Shown: piece after piece, positions 10,913 to 17,749 of the stretch
Layout of the letters: every line of letters starts with the position of its first letter
Numbering within the stretch: the stretch's first letter is position 1
Source: Streptomyces sp. A012304
Lineage (GTDB): Bacteria; Actinomycetota; Actinomycetes; Streptomycetales; Streptomycetaceae
NCBI RefSeq assembly: GCF_026008495.1
Contig: NZ_BQUN01000113.1
Coordinates: forward strand, 52,712-91,282
Direction of reading: 5' to 3'
Length of the DNA stretch: 38,571 bases
Notes under the pieces: generated by a model
What the model was told of the DNA's origin: nothing
Seen by the model: the letters and a program-made list of their open reading frames with translations, nothing else
Database searches by the model: none
Program-made: the position numbers and the translations under genes

Positions 10913-11707
10913 ATGCGAAACCGAGCGAGCGCGAAGCACCACCCGCACGACGACGCCCCCGACACCGACCAGGCCTTCCGCCGGCTCGCCGCGCTCCCGC
11001 CCGGCCCCCGCCGTGACACGCTCCGCGGTGAGATCGTCGAGGCCTGGCTGCCCATGGCCGACCGGCTCGCCGGGCGCTTCCGCAGCCGCGGCGAGAACTA
11101 CGAGGACCTGCGTCAGGTCGCGGCCCTCGGCCTGGTCAAGGCCGTCGACCGCTACGACCCCGAGCGCGGCCACGCCTTCGAGAGCTACGCCGTGCCCACC
11201 GTCACCGGGGAGCTCAAGCGCCACTTCCGCGACCACCTGTGGACCCTGCACGTCCCGCGCCGCGTCCAGGACCTGCGCAACCGCGTCCGCTTCGCCTGCC
11301 AGGACCTGTCGCAGACGGTCCGCGGACGCCGTCCCACCGTCGCCGAGATCGCCGAGCAGGCCCGGCTGAGCGAGGAGGACGTCCGGGTCGGCCTGGAGGC
11401 GCTGGAGTGCTTCAGCGCGCTGTCGCTGGACGCGGAGCTGCCGGGCAGCGAGGACGGCTACTCGCTCGTCGACGCGCTGGGCTCCCCGGACCCCGCCCTC
11501 GACACGGTCGTCGACCGGGAGGCCGTCAAGCCCCGGCTCGCGGCGCTGCCGGAGCGGGAGCGGGCGATCCTGTACATGCGGTTCTTCGGCGACATGACCC
11601 AGAGCCGGATCGCCGAGCGGCTGGGCATCTCGCAGATGCACGTGTCCCGGCTGATCAACCGCTGCTGCGACCGGCTGCGCGAGCAGGTCCTGAACGACGC
11701 GGCGTAG
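10913..11707 (+). CDS. RNA polymerase sigma factor, SigB/SigF/SigG family
   Basis: Alternative sigma factor of 264 residues, lacking region 1.1, as in the SigB/SigF group of Streptomyces stress and developmental sigma factors. Region 2 spans PMADRLAGRF, then ENYEDLRQVAALGLVKAVDR and YDPERGHAFESYAVPTVTGE. Region 3 follows (HLWTLHVPRRVQDLRN, then RPTVAEIAEQARLSEEDV). Region 4 ends with the HTH MTQSRIAERLGISQMHVSRL. ATG 10913 has TAGGGAG 12 bases upstream; an in-frame GTG at 10868 is the alternative. No anti-sigma (RsbW-like) or anti-anti-sigma gene is next to it, which is unusual for the family, so control must come from elsewhere. It is the natural candidate to read the GGGTAC promoters in this window (inference). 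Confidence 0.9.
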   Translation: MRNRASAKHHPHDDAPDTDQAFRRLAALPPGPRRDTLRGEIVEAWLPMADRLAGRFRSRGENYEDLRQVAALGLVKAVDRYDPERGHAFESYAVPTVTGELKRHFRDHLWTLHVPRRVQDLRNRVRFACQDLSQTVRGRRPTVAEIAEQARLSEEDVRVGLEALECFSALSLDAELPGSEDGYSLVDALGSPDPALDTVVDREAVKPRLAALPERERAILYMRFFGDMTQSRIAERLGISQMHVSRLINRCCDRLREQVLNDAA

Positions 11708-11740
11708 AGGGCCGCGGCGCATTGTCGCCCGGTCCCGCAC

Positions 11741-12095
11741 GCGCCGGTGGGCGTGGCGGGTCGTTCGACCGCGTGTGCGCCGGTCAGCGTGGCGGGTGGT
11801 TCGACCACGTACGCGGCCGCCGGTCGTCGGGCTCCCGCACGTGACGACGGCCGTGCGCAGGTCGTTCGACGGCGTCGATGGGCGTGGCGGGTCGTTTCGG
11901 CCGCGTACGTGGTCGACGGGCGCCGGTCGTCGGGCCCCCGCAGGTGGCGACGGGTGCGCGCAGGTCGTTCGACGGCGTCGATGGGCGTGGCGGGTCGTTT
12001 CGACCGCGTACGTGGTCGACGGGCGCCGGTCGTCGGGCTCCCGCACGTGGCGACGGCCGTGCGCAGGTCGTTCGACTCCGTACGCGCCGACGGCC
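11741..12095. repeat. 103-bp tandem repeat array
   Basis: About three and a half units with an exact period of 103 bases. The word GGCGTCGATGGGCGTGGC starts at 11871 and 11974, and CCGGTCGTCGGG starts at 11820, 11923 and 12026. Each unit also carries GGCGGGTCGTTTCG, CGCGTACGTGGTCGAC, and CGCAGGTCGTTCGAC. The first copy, from about 11747, is truncated and more diverged. The period is not a multiple of three, so open frames across it are not conserved coding units. Units have point differences, so expansion is not very recent. It follows the sigma-factor stop and precedes a secreted protein gene; function is unknown. Confidence 0.85.
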
Positions 12096-12197
12096 GCGCA
12101 GGGCGTTCGACCGGGGGCCGCCGTTCACCCGGTCGGCCGTGTGTGTCCCGCCAATGGCGGGCGGTCGCGCGCGGGCTCGGCCGGGGCGGGCTGTGAT

Positions 12198-12231
12198 GGC
12201 TGTGGGGCACCGCCTGGTGCTCCCCACAGCC
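12198..12231 (+). promoter_or_regulatory. Hairpin in leader of secreted-protein gene
   Basis: GGCTGTGGGGCACC (12198-12211) pairs with GGTGCTCCCCACAGCC (12216-12231), a 14-bp stem with a two-base bulge and a 4-base loop. It ends 10 bases before the GGAG site of the gene starting at 12253. It may end transcription from the repeat side, protect the mRNA 5' end, or act as an operator. Confidence 0.5.
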
Positions 12232-12252
12232 GTCGGCCGAAGGAGCCCTCCC

Positions 12253-13074
12253 ATGTGCCGCACCGCCCGTGTCCTGTCCGCCGTCGTCCTGGCCGGTGCC
12301 GCCCTGGTCGCCGTCGCCCCGGGCGCGTCGGCGGACCCGGCGGCGGAGGTGAGCCCCGGCATGGCCGCCCCCGGCGGCAGCGTCACCGTCGCCGTCACCT
12401 GCGACCCCCTCGGCGCCCCCGCCCCGCAGACCCTGGACGCCTCCTCGGAGGCCTTCGAGGAGGGCGCCGTCCAGCTGGCCCTGGTGCCCGGCAACGACGA
12501 GCTGACCGGGCCCGCCTACCGGGGCACCGCCCGGATCGTCCCCGCGGCGGACCTCGGCGCGTCGTCGGAGGCGGCCGGCACCGAGTCCGCCTGGAACGTC
12601 GACGGCACCTGCCCGGCCCCGCCCGGCGGCGAGGGCACGCCGTGGAGCGCGACCTTCGACGTCTCCCGCGACGACCGCGGCTCCTCCGGCCTCACCGGTC
12701 CCGCGGGCCCCGCAGGCCCCTCCGACCCTTCCGTCGCCCCGGGCCCCTCCTGCGTCCCGGCCCACGGCACCCCCTGTGAGACCGAGGAGCCCTGCGGACA
12801 GGACCACACCTACTCCTGTCCGAGCCCCACACCCCCCGCGCCCCCCGCGCCGCACTCGTCCTGCGGCCACGCCCGGCCCTGGCAGTCCCACTCCGCCGCC
12901 CCCCACGGCGACTCCTGCACCGGCGCCCCCATCCACCACGGCGTGCGCGCCGGTGCGGGTGGCACCTTCACCGACTCCGTCCCCGCCCTGACCGCCGGCG
13001 CGCTGCTGATCGCCGGGGCGCTCGCCGCCGCCGTCCACCGGCTGCTGCGCCGAGACCCGAGGGGACACGCCTGA
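12253..13074 (+). CDS. Secreted, C-terminally membrane-anchored protein, function unknown
   Basis: Exported protein of 273 residues. A signal peptide is clear: CRTAR, then the hydrophobic LSAVVLAGAALVAVAPGASA, with cleavage likely after ASA near residue 26. The domain after it (SPGMAAPGGSVTVAVTC, then PQTLDASSEAFEEGAVQL) looks like a beta-sandwich surface domain. A Pro/Ser/Gly-rich linker follows, with Cys residues (PSCVPAHGTPCETEEPCG). The C-terminus has a hydrophobic helix ALTAGALLIAGALAAAV followed by HRLLRRDPRG, which would anchor it in the membrane. It has no LPXTG-type motif. ATG 12253 has a GGAG 8 bases upstream. It belongs to a Streptomyces family without a named function; a cell-surface role is inferred from topology only. 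Confidence 0.75.
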   Translation: MCRTARVLSAVVLAGAALVAVAPGASADPAAEVSPGMAAPGGSVTVAVTCDPLGAPAPQTLDASSEAFEEGAVQLALVPGNDELTGPAYRGTARIVPAADLGASSEAAGTESAWNVDGTCPAPPGGEGTPWSATFDVSRDDRGSSGLTGPAGPAGPSDPSVAPGPSCVPAHGTPCETEEPCGQDHTYSCPSPTPPAPPAPHSSCGHARPWQSHSAAPHGDSCTGAPIHHGVRAGAGGTFTDSVPALTAGALLIAGALAAAVHRLLRRDPRGHA

Positions 13075-13107
13075 CACCGCCCCCGCCCCGCCCGCCCCGC
13101 GCTGTGA

Positions 13108-13122
13108 CCGGCGCAACGCCGG
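13108..13122 (+). terminator. Short hairpin after secreted-protein gene
   Basis: CCGGCG (13108-13113), loop CAA, CGCCGG (13117-13122). It is a compact 6-bp GC stem 34 bases after the stop at 13074, without a T-tract. Confidence 0.4.
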
Positions 13123-13304
13123 CGGACGGCCATGGGCCCCCGGCCCACGGGGTACTCAGAGCCCGAGGGCACGCCCGGCCCCGTACGGGACGGCACCACC
13201 CGGCACGCGCCGCCCGGTGAGAGGACGGGCCCGGCTCCGCCGACCGGCCGGCGCACCGGCCGACAAAAGCACAGGGCACCAGGGACGGACTGCGCGGAGG
13301 AACC

Positions 13305-14552
13305 ATGCGGCGGACGGAACCGGAAGGGCACGGGCCGGTCCGCTACGGGCCGCCGCTCCCCGCGGACGGGCTGCCCGTCCTGCCCGATCTCGCCGCGGTC
13401 CTCGCCGCGGCCGCCCCGCACGCCGAGGGCGAACCCGTCGGCGGCGGCCCCGCCCTCCTGGACGCCGCCCGCGGTTTCTGGGAACGGCGCGGCACACCCG
13501 CCGCCCCCGACCACGTCGTCGCCGGTCCCGGAGCCCCCTCGCTGCTGCTCGCGCTGACCGCCGCCGTCGGCGGCGACATCCTGGTGCCCCGGCCGTGCGC
13601 CGCCTGGTGGGCGCCGTACGCGCGCCTGTTGGGAAGACCCGTCTTCCACGTGGCCACGCCCGCCGAGTGCGGCGGCGTCCCCGACCCGTTCGCCCTGCTG
13701 GAGACCGTGCGCCGGGTGCGGGCCGAGGGCGGCGACCCCCGGCTGCTGGTGCTGTCCGTCGCCGACGACCCCACCGCGACCGTCGCCCCGCCCGAGGTGC
13801 TGCACGAGGCCGTGGAGGCAGCCGCCGACGAAGGCCTGCACCTGGTCAGCGACGAGACCTGGCGCGACACCCTGCACGACCCGCACGACACCGTGCTGGT
13901 CAGCCCGGCCGAGATGCTGCCCGACCGGGTCACCGTCGTCAGCGACCTCGCCGGCGCCCTGCTGCCCACCGGCTGGCCCGCCGCCGTCGCCCGCCTGCCC
14001 GCCGGAGCCACCGGGGACGGCCTGCACGCGCGCGTGCTCGACGTCCTCACCGCCCTCGACGCCCGCGTCGCCGCGCCCGTCGCCGCGGCCGCCGCCCACG
14101 CCCTGACCGAGCCCGAGCCCGTCACCGCGCGCGTGGCGGCCGCCGTACGGCTGCACGCGCGCCTGGCCGCCGCCGCGCACGCCGCCGTCGTCGCCGCCGG
14201 GGCCCTCGCCCGCCCGCCGCAGGCCGGCCGCCACCTGTACGTCGACCTCGGCCCGCTGCGCGACGCGCTGTCCGCGCGGGGCGTCGGCGACGCGCAGGAC
14301 CTGGAGGACCTCCTCACCGCGCGGCTCGGCATGCCCGCGCCGGGCGGCCACCGCTTCGGCGACGACCTCGGGGCGCTGCGCGTCCGGCTGTCCACCGGCG
14401 CCCTGCTGCACGGCACGGACGAGCAGCGCATGGAATGCCTCATGTCACCCACTCCGTTGGAACTGCCACACGTGCAACGCTCGTTGATCCTTCTGAGGTC
14501 CGTCCTCGACGATCTCCGTGACGACGCTCAGCGATGGGAGCCCCTTCGATGA
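13305..14552 (+). CDS. Lysine-free aminotransferase (fold type I) homologue
   Basis: Protein of 415 residues resembling class I/II PLP-dependent aminotransferases: a cofactor-phosphate loop region GPGAPSLLLALTAAVGG, the Asp motif LHLVSDETWRD, and VTVVSDLAGALLPTGW where the PLP-lysine motif (SxSK followed by a glycine-rich turn with Arg) is expected. The lysine position is Gly217, the following Arg is Pro225, and the whole chain contains no lysine. It therefore cannot form the internal aldimine and is probably not a transaminase; a binding or regulatory role is possible. The ATG at 13305 has a strong GGAGGAACC site. Its TGA overlaps the ATG of the next hydrolase gene, so the two are translationally coupled. 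Alanine-rich helices (about 240-300) are low in complexity. Confidence 0.8.
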   Translation: MRRTEPEGHGPVRYGPPLPADGLPVLPDLAAVLAAAAPHAEGEPVGGGPALLDAARGFWERRGTPAAPDHVVAGPGAPSLLLALTAAVGGDILVPRPCAAWWAPYARLLGRPVFHVATPAECGGVPDPFALLETVRRVRAEGGDPRLLVLSVADDPTATVAPPEVLHEAVEAAADEGLHLVSDETWRDTLHDPHDTVLVSPAEMLPDRVTVVSDLAGALLPTGWPAAVARLPAGATGDGLHARVLDVLTALDARVAAPVAAAAAHALTEPEPVTARVAAAVRLHARLAAAAHAAVVAAGALARPPQAGRHLYVDLGPLRDALSARGVGDAQDLEDLLTARLGMPAPGGHRFGDDLGALRVRLSTGALLHGTDEQRMECLMSPTPLELPHVQRSLILLRSVLDDLRDDAQRWEPLR

Positions 14553-15622
14553 CGCAGCAGTCCGAGTCGGCCACCACGACCACCACGACCACCGGCGCGC
14601 CCGAGCGGGAGAGCGGCGCCCCGGCGGCCGCGTCCCCGCTGGCGTCCCCCGTCACGCCGCTCGCCGACCCCCGTCCGCCGGGGGAGCGGCGGGTGTGGCC
14701 GCGCACCTTCCACGACCGGCTGACCGCCCCGCTGCCCGGCCTGAAGGCCCTGGCCCGCTTCGCCCGCGAGGGATCCGTCCGCCCCGGCAGAGCGGGCCTC
14801 GCCGACATCCCCCGACTGCCCTTCGAGCCCGGCCCGTTGCCCGACGTCGACGCCCGCACCCTCGCCGTCACCTGGGCGGGGCACGCCAGTTGGGTGGTGC
14901 GCGTCGGCGGCCTGACCGTCCTGACCGACCCGGTCTGGTCCCGCCGCATCCTCGGCACCCCGGCCCGCATCACCCCCGTCGGCGTCCCCTGGGAGGCACT
15001 GCCGACCGTCGACGCGGTCGTCATCAGCCACAACCACTACGACCACCTGGACGCCCCCACGCTGCGCCGACTCCCGCGCGACACCCCGGTGTTCGTGCCG
15101 GCCGGGCTCGGCCGCTGGTTCCACCGCCGCAGCTTCACCCGGGTGACCGAGCTGGACTGGTGGGAGGCGGCCGAACTCTCCGGCGTCCGCTTCGACTTCG
15201 TCCCCGCCCACCACTGGTCCAAGCGCACCCTGACCGACACCTGCCGCAGCCTGTGGGGCGGCTGGGTGCTCACCGCGCCCGACGGCCGGCGCGTGTACTT
15301 CGCGGGCGACACCGGTTACGGCCACTGGTTCTCCCGGATCGGACAGCGCCACCCCGGCATCGACCTCGCCCTGCTGCCGATCGGCGCCTACGACCCGCGC
15401 TGGTGGCTCAAGGACGTCCACTGCGACCCGGAGGAGGCGGTGCGGGCGGCACGGGATCTCGGGGCGCGCCGGATGGCGCCCATGCACTGGGGGACGTTCG
15501 TGCTCTCCGCCGAGCCCGTCCTGGAACCCCTCACCCGGGTGCGGGCCGCCTGGGAGCGGGCGGGCCGTGACCGCGCCGACCTGTGGGACCTGCCGGTGGG
15601 CGGCTCACGGGTGCTGGAGTAG
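14549..15622 (+). CDS. Metallo-beta-lactamase-fold hydrolase, NAPE-PLD-like
   Basis: Protein of 357 residues with an MBL domain of the N-acylphosphatidylethanolamine phospholipase D/UlaG-like branch. Metal ligands are H161, H163, D165 and H166 in SHNHYDHLD, followed by the GDTGYG, LLPIGAYDPR and MHWGTF motifs typical of this branch. The N-terminal 45 residues are a Thr/Ala/Pro-rich tail, part of it encoded by a 9-base repeat (14571-14593) that makes a run of threonines. No signal peptide is seen. ATG 14549 overlaps the stop of the aminotransferase-like gene (ATGA). An in-frame ATG at 14534 lies inside that gene and is less likely. Predicted reaction: hydrolysis of a phosphodiester, possibly lipid-like, substrate; the true substrate is unknown. 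Confidence 0.85.
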   Translation: MTQQSESATTTTTTTGAPERESGAPAAASPLASPVTPLADPRPPGERRVWPRTFHDRLTAPLPGLKALARFAREGSVRPGRAGLADIPRLPFEPGPLPDVDARTLAVTWAGHASWVVRVGGLTVLTDPVWSRRILGTPARITPVGVPWEALPTVDAVVISHNHYDHLDAPTLRRLPRDTPVFVPAGLGRWFHRRSFTRVTELDWWEAAELSGVRFDFVPAHHWSKRTLTDTCRSLWGGWVLTAPDGRRVYFAGDTGYGHWFSRIGQRHPGIDLALLPIGAYDPRWWLKDVHCDPEEAVRAARDLGARRMAPMHWGTFVLSAEPVLEPLTRVRAAWERAGRDRADLWDLPVGGSRVLE

Positions 15623-15695
15623 CCGCAGCGCGCGCCACGTGCGGGATCCGGGCAGTCCACACACAGGCCACGCCCCACGCGACGGCCGCGCGTGC

Positions 15696-16322
15696 TCAGG
15701 CCGCCCGGGTCCCGCGGACCCTCCGCCACAGGCTCGGCGCCGCGCTGATCACCACGGTCAGCGCGACCGCGGCCACCACGCCCTCCCACGGCTCGGGGAA
15801 CAGCGACCCGCCGAGGATGCCGATCAACTGGTAGGTCACCGCCCACGCCAGACACGCCGGCACATTGCCCCGCGCGAACCGGCGCATCGGCCATTTCGCC
15901 AGCAGACACGCCAGCATCACCGGGAGCCGGCCCGCCGGCACCAGCCGCGACAGCACGAGCACCGCCGTCCCGTGCGAGGCGAGCTTCTCCTGCGCCTGCG
16001 CCAGCCGCTCCTCCGGTGCCCGCGACCGGATCGCCTCCAGCCAGCGCGAGCCGTTCTTCGACTTCATGCCGCGCCGCCCCAGCCAGTACAGGGCGGTGTC
16101 CCCGCAGAACGCCGCGAGTGACGCCGTCACGAACACCAGCGCCAGCGAGAACGGCGCCGTCTGGTGGAAGGCGACCACGGCCGCCGAACTCACCAGCGCG
16201 CCCGTCGGCACCACCGGCACCAGCGCACCGATCAACACCAGCAGGAACAGCGACGGATAGCCGAGCGCCTGCTGCGTCGACTCCGTCGGCACGACCGTCG
16301 TGACGGTCGCGGACACGGCCAT
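15696..16322 (-). CDS. DedA family membrane protein
   Basis: Integral membrane protein of 208 residues of the DedA/SNARE-associated (VTT) family, with about five hydrophobic segments (for example SLFLLVLIGALVPVVPTGAL, near the start, and GVVAAVALTVVISA near the end). DedA proteins take part in envelope maintenance and lipid-carrier or polyamine transport. The re-entrant loop region around VPVVPTGALVSSAAVV and the loop containing LSRLVPAGRLPVML, with conserved Arg residues (R125 region), are present. ATG 16322 overlaps the stop of the upstream MBL-hydrolase gene (ATGA), so it is the second gene of a coupled pair. Its stop lies 73 bases from the convergent NAPE-PLD-like gene. Confidence 0.85.
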   Translation of the reverse strand: MAVSATVTTVVPTESTQQALGYPSLFLLVLIGALVPVVPTGALVSSAAVVAFHQTAPFSLALVFVTASLAAFCGDTALYWLGRRGMKSKNGSRWLEAIRSRAPEERLAQAQEKLASHGTAVLVLSRLVPAGRLPVMLACLLAKWPMRRFARGNVPACLAWAVTYQLIGILGGSLFPEPWEGVVAAVALTVVISAAPSLWRRVRGTRAA

Positions 16323-17098
16323 CACCGCGCGACCTCCGGCCGCACGCTCTCCCCGTGCCGCAGCCGGTGCACCGTCACCCCGGGCGCGCGCTCCGCCGCC
16401 AGGCGCACGAACTCGTCGCCGGGCGCATGGAATTCATGGGGGCGCACGGCGTCCATCCCGATCGGCCAGTACGTGCCGTAGTGCACCGGCACCGCGCTGC
16501 GCGGCGTCAGCCGGACCAACGCCTCCGCCGCCCGCCCCGCGTCCAGGTGCCCCTCACCCAGGTACGGGCCCCAGCCGCCCACCGGCAGCAGTGCCACGTC
16601 GACCGGCCCGACCTCCTTGGCCATGTCCTCGAACAGGCCCGTGTCCCCGGCGAAGTACGTCCGCGCCTCACCCTCGACGACATACCCGAGCGCGGGTGAG
16701 CGGTGCGGGCCGAACGGCAGCCGCCGCCCGTCGTGCCGCGCGGGCACCGCCCGTATCCGCACCGCGCCGAGCCCGGTCTCGTCGCCGGGCTCCATCTCGG
16801 TCAGCCGCAGATGGGCCAGGCGGCGCAGCAGCCCCGGTACGGCGCGCGGCGCGCCCCGGGGCACCAGCAGGCGCGTGCCCGGCGCGAGGCGCGCCAGCGA
16901 CGGCACATGCAGATGGTCGGCGTGCAGATGCGACACCAGCGCCACGTCCGCCCGCCAGGCCCGCGGCGGGGGCGGCGCCCCCCGGCGGCGGCGCAGGTGC
17001 GCGAGCCTGCGGGCGAACAGGGGATCGGTGAGCACACGGACGTCCGAATCCTCGACCGTGCAGGTGGCGTGACCCCACCAGGTGATCTCCACCGGCAC
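16322..17098 (-). CDS. Metallo-beta-lactamase-fold hydrolase, UlaG/YycJ-like small form
   Basis: Protein of 258 residues with a compact MBL domain. The metal site is SHLHADHLH (H57, H59, D61, H62), with FAGDTGLFEDMA and VALLPVGGWGPYLGEGHLD as later motifs and VPVHYGTYWP near the end. It begins directly with the fold (ITWWGHATCTVED), without leader sequence, so it is cytosolic. It starts with GTG at 17098 after GAAGGAGG. It is translationally coupled to the downstream DedA membrane protein. It is a paralogue of the 357-residue hydrolase located just on the other side of the DedA gene, suggesting that both may act on lipid-related phosphodiesters (inference). Confidence 0.85.
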   Translation of the reverse strand: MPVEITWWGHATCTVEDSDVRVLTDPLFARRLAHLRRRRGAPPPPRAWRADVALVSHLHADHLHVPSLARLAPGTRLLVPRGAPRAVPGLLRRLAHLRLTEMEPGDETGLGAVRIRAVPARHDGRRLPFGPHRSPALGYVVEGEARTYFAGDTGLFEDMAKEVGPVDVALLPVGGWGPYLGEGHLDAGRAAEALVRLTPRSAVPVHYGTYWPIGMDAVRPHEFHAPGDEFVRLAAERAPGVTVHRLRHGESVRPEVAR

Positions 17099-17181
17099 CT
17101 CTTTGCCTCCTTCGCGCGACTCCCCGAAGCCTACGGGCAGGAGTAGGGTCGGCGGCGAAACCCGGAGGTGAGGGGGACGCC

Positions 17182-17583
17182 ATGGGACCGATGCGGGTCA
17201 CGGCGATCGCGAGTCTGACGCCGCTGGAGGAGCTGGACGCCGATCCCTTCCTGGTGGACTCCCGTGGCCAGCACGCGATGTGCGCCCGGTGGGCCGCCGA
17301 ACGCGGCTACGTGGTCAGCCGCGAACTGCTGGTGCGCGGGCTGCGCCCCGACCACTGCGTGCTGTGGGACGGCGTCCGCCCCGGCGTCGACCTGTTCGTC
17401 GCGCCCAGCCGGCGCGTACTGGAGAGCGCGCTGTCCTCCGTCGAGGAGTTCACCGCCGAGTGCGCGCGGCGCGGGGTGCGGGTGGAGACCGTCGGAGTCG
17501 CCGAACCCGCCTACGACGCGCAGATGAAGGCCCGGGTGCACCGCAGGCTGTCCATGCCGACCGCCGGATACGACGGACGCTGA
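17182..17583 (+). CDS. Small resolvase-like protein lacking the catalytic motif
   Basis: Protein of 133 residues. It has no assigned function, but the order of features resembles the N-terminal domain of serine recombinases: an opening strand VTAIASLTP where resolvases have YxRVS, then SRGQHAMCARWAAERGYVVS (like the conserved Q...C..YA...G), then VDLFVAPSRRVLES (like the DxxVVxxxDRLSRS strand), then EECARRGVRVETVG-like ending. The catalytic Ser and its Arg neighbour are not kept, and no DNA-binding tail exists, so recombinase activity is unlikely. This reading is an inference from pattern only. ATG 17182 has a GGAGGTGAGG site. The last nine codons and the stop are embedded in a 23-base tandem repeat. 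Confidence 0.65.
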   Translation: MGPMRVTAIASLTPLEELDADPFLVDSRGQHAMCARWAAERGYVVSRELLVRGLRPDHCVLWDGVRPGVDLFVAPSRRVLESALSSVEEFTAECARRGVRVETVGVAEPAYDAQMKARVHRRLSMPTAGYDGR

Positions 17584-17627
17584 CCGCCGGATACGACGGA
17601 CGCCGACCGCCGGATACGACGGACGCC
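17559..17627. repeat. 23-bp tandem repeat, three copies
   Basis: GACCGCCGGATACGACGGACG starts at 17559, 17582 and 17605, a perfect 23-base period. The first copy encodes the C-terminal TAGYDGR of the upstream protein and the TGA stop lies exactly at the first junction. Since 23 is not a multiple of three, each copy is in a different frame, so gain or loss of copies would not simply lengthen the protein. Confidence 0.88.
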
Positions 17628-17749
17628 GGACGGGACGGGCGCGGGGGGCGTCGGGCACGGCGCACGTCGAACGCGGGTGCGACAGGCCGTGTGACAGGGT
17701 GGGGCACAGGCCCGCGGCGACGACGGGCGGATGGCGAGGTGGACGGGGC

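Noticed and set aside
11741..12095. CRISPR array
   Set aside because: The repeats are contiguous 103-bp units without spacers and there are no cas genes.
13150..13155. GGGTAC before the aminotransferase homologue as a SigB promoter
   Set aside because: The -35 position reads CCAT instead of GNNT, and the start codon is 150 bases away.
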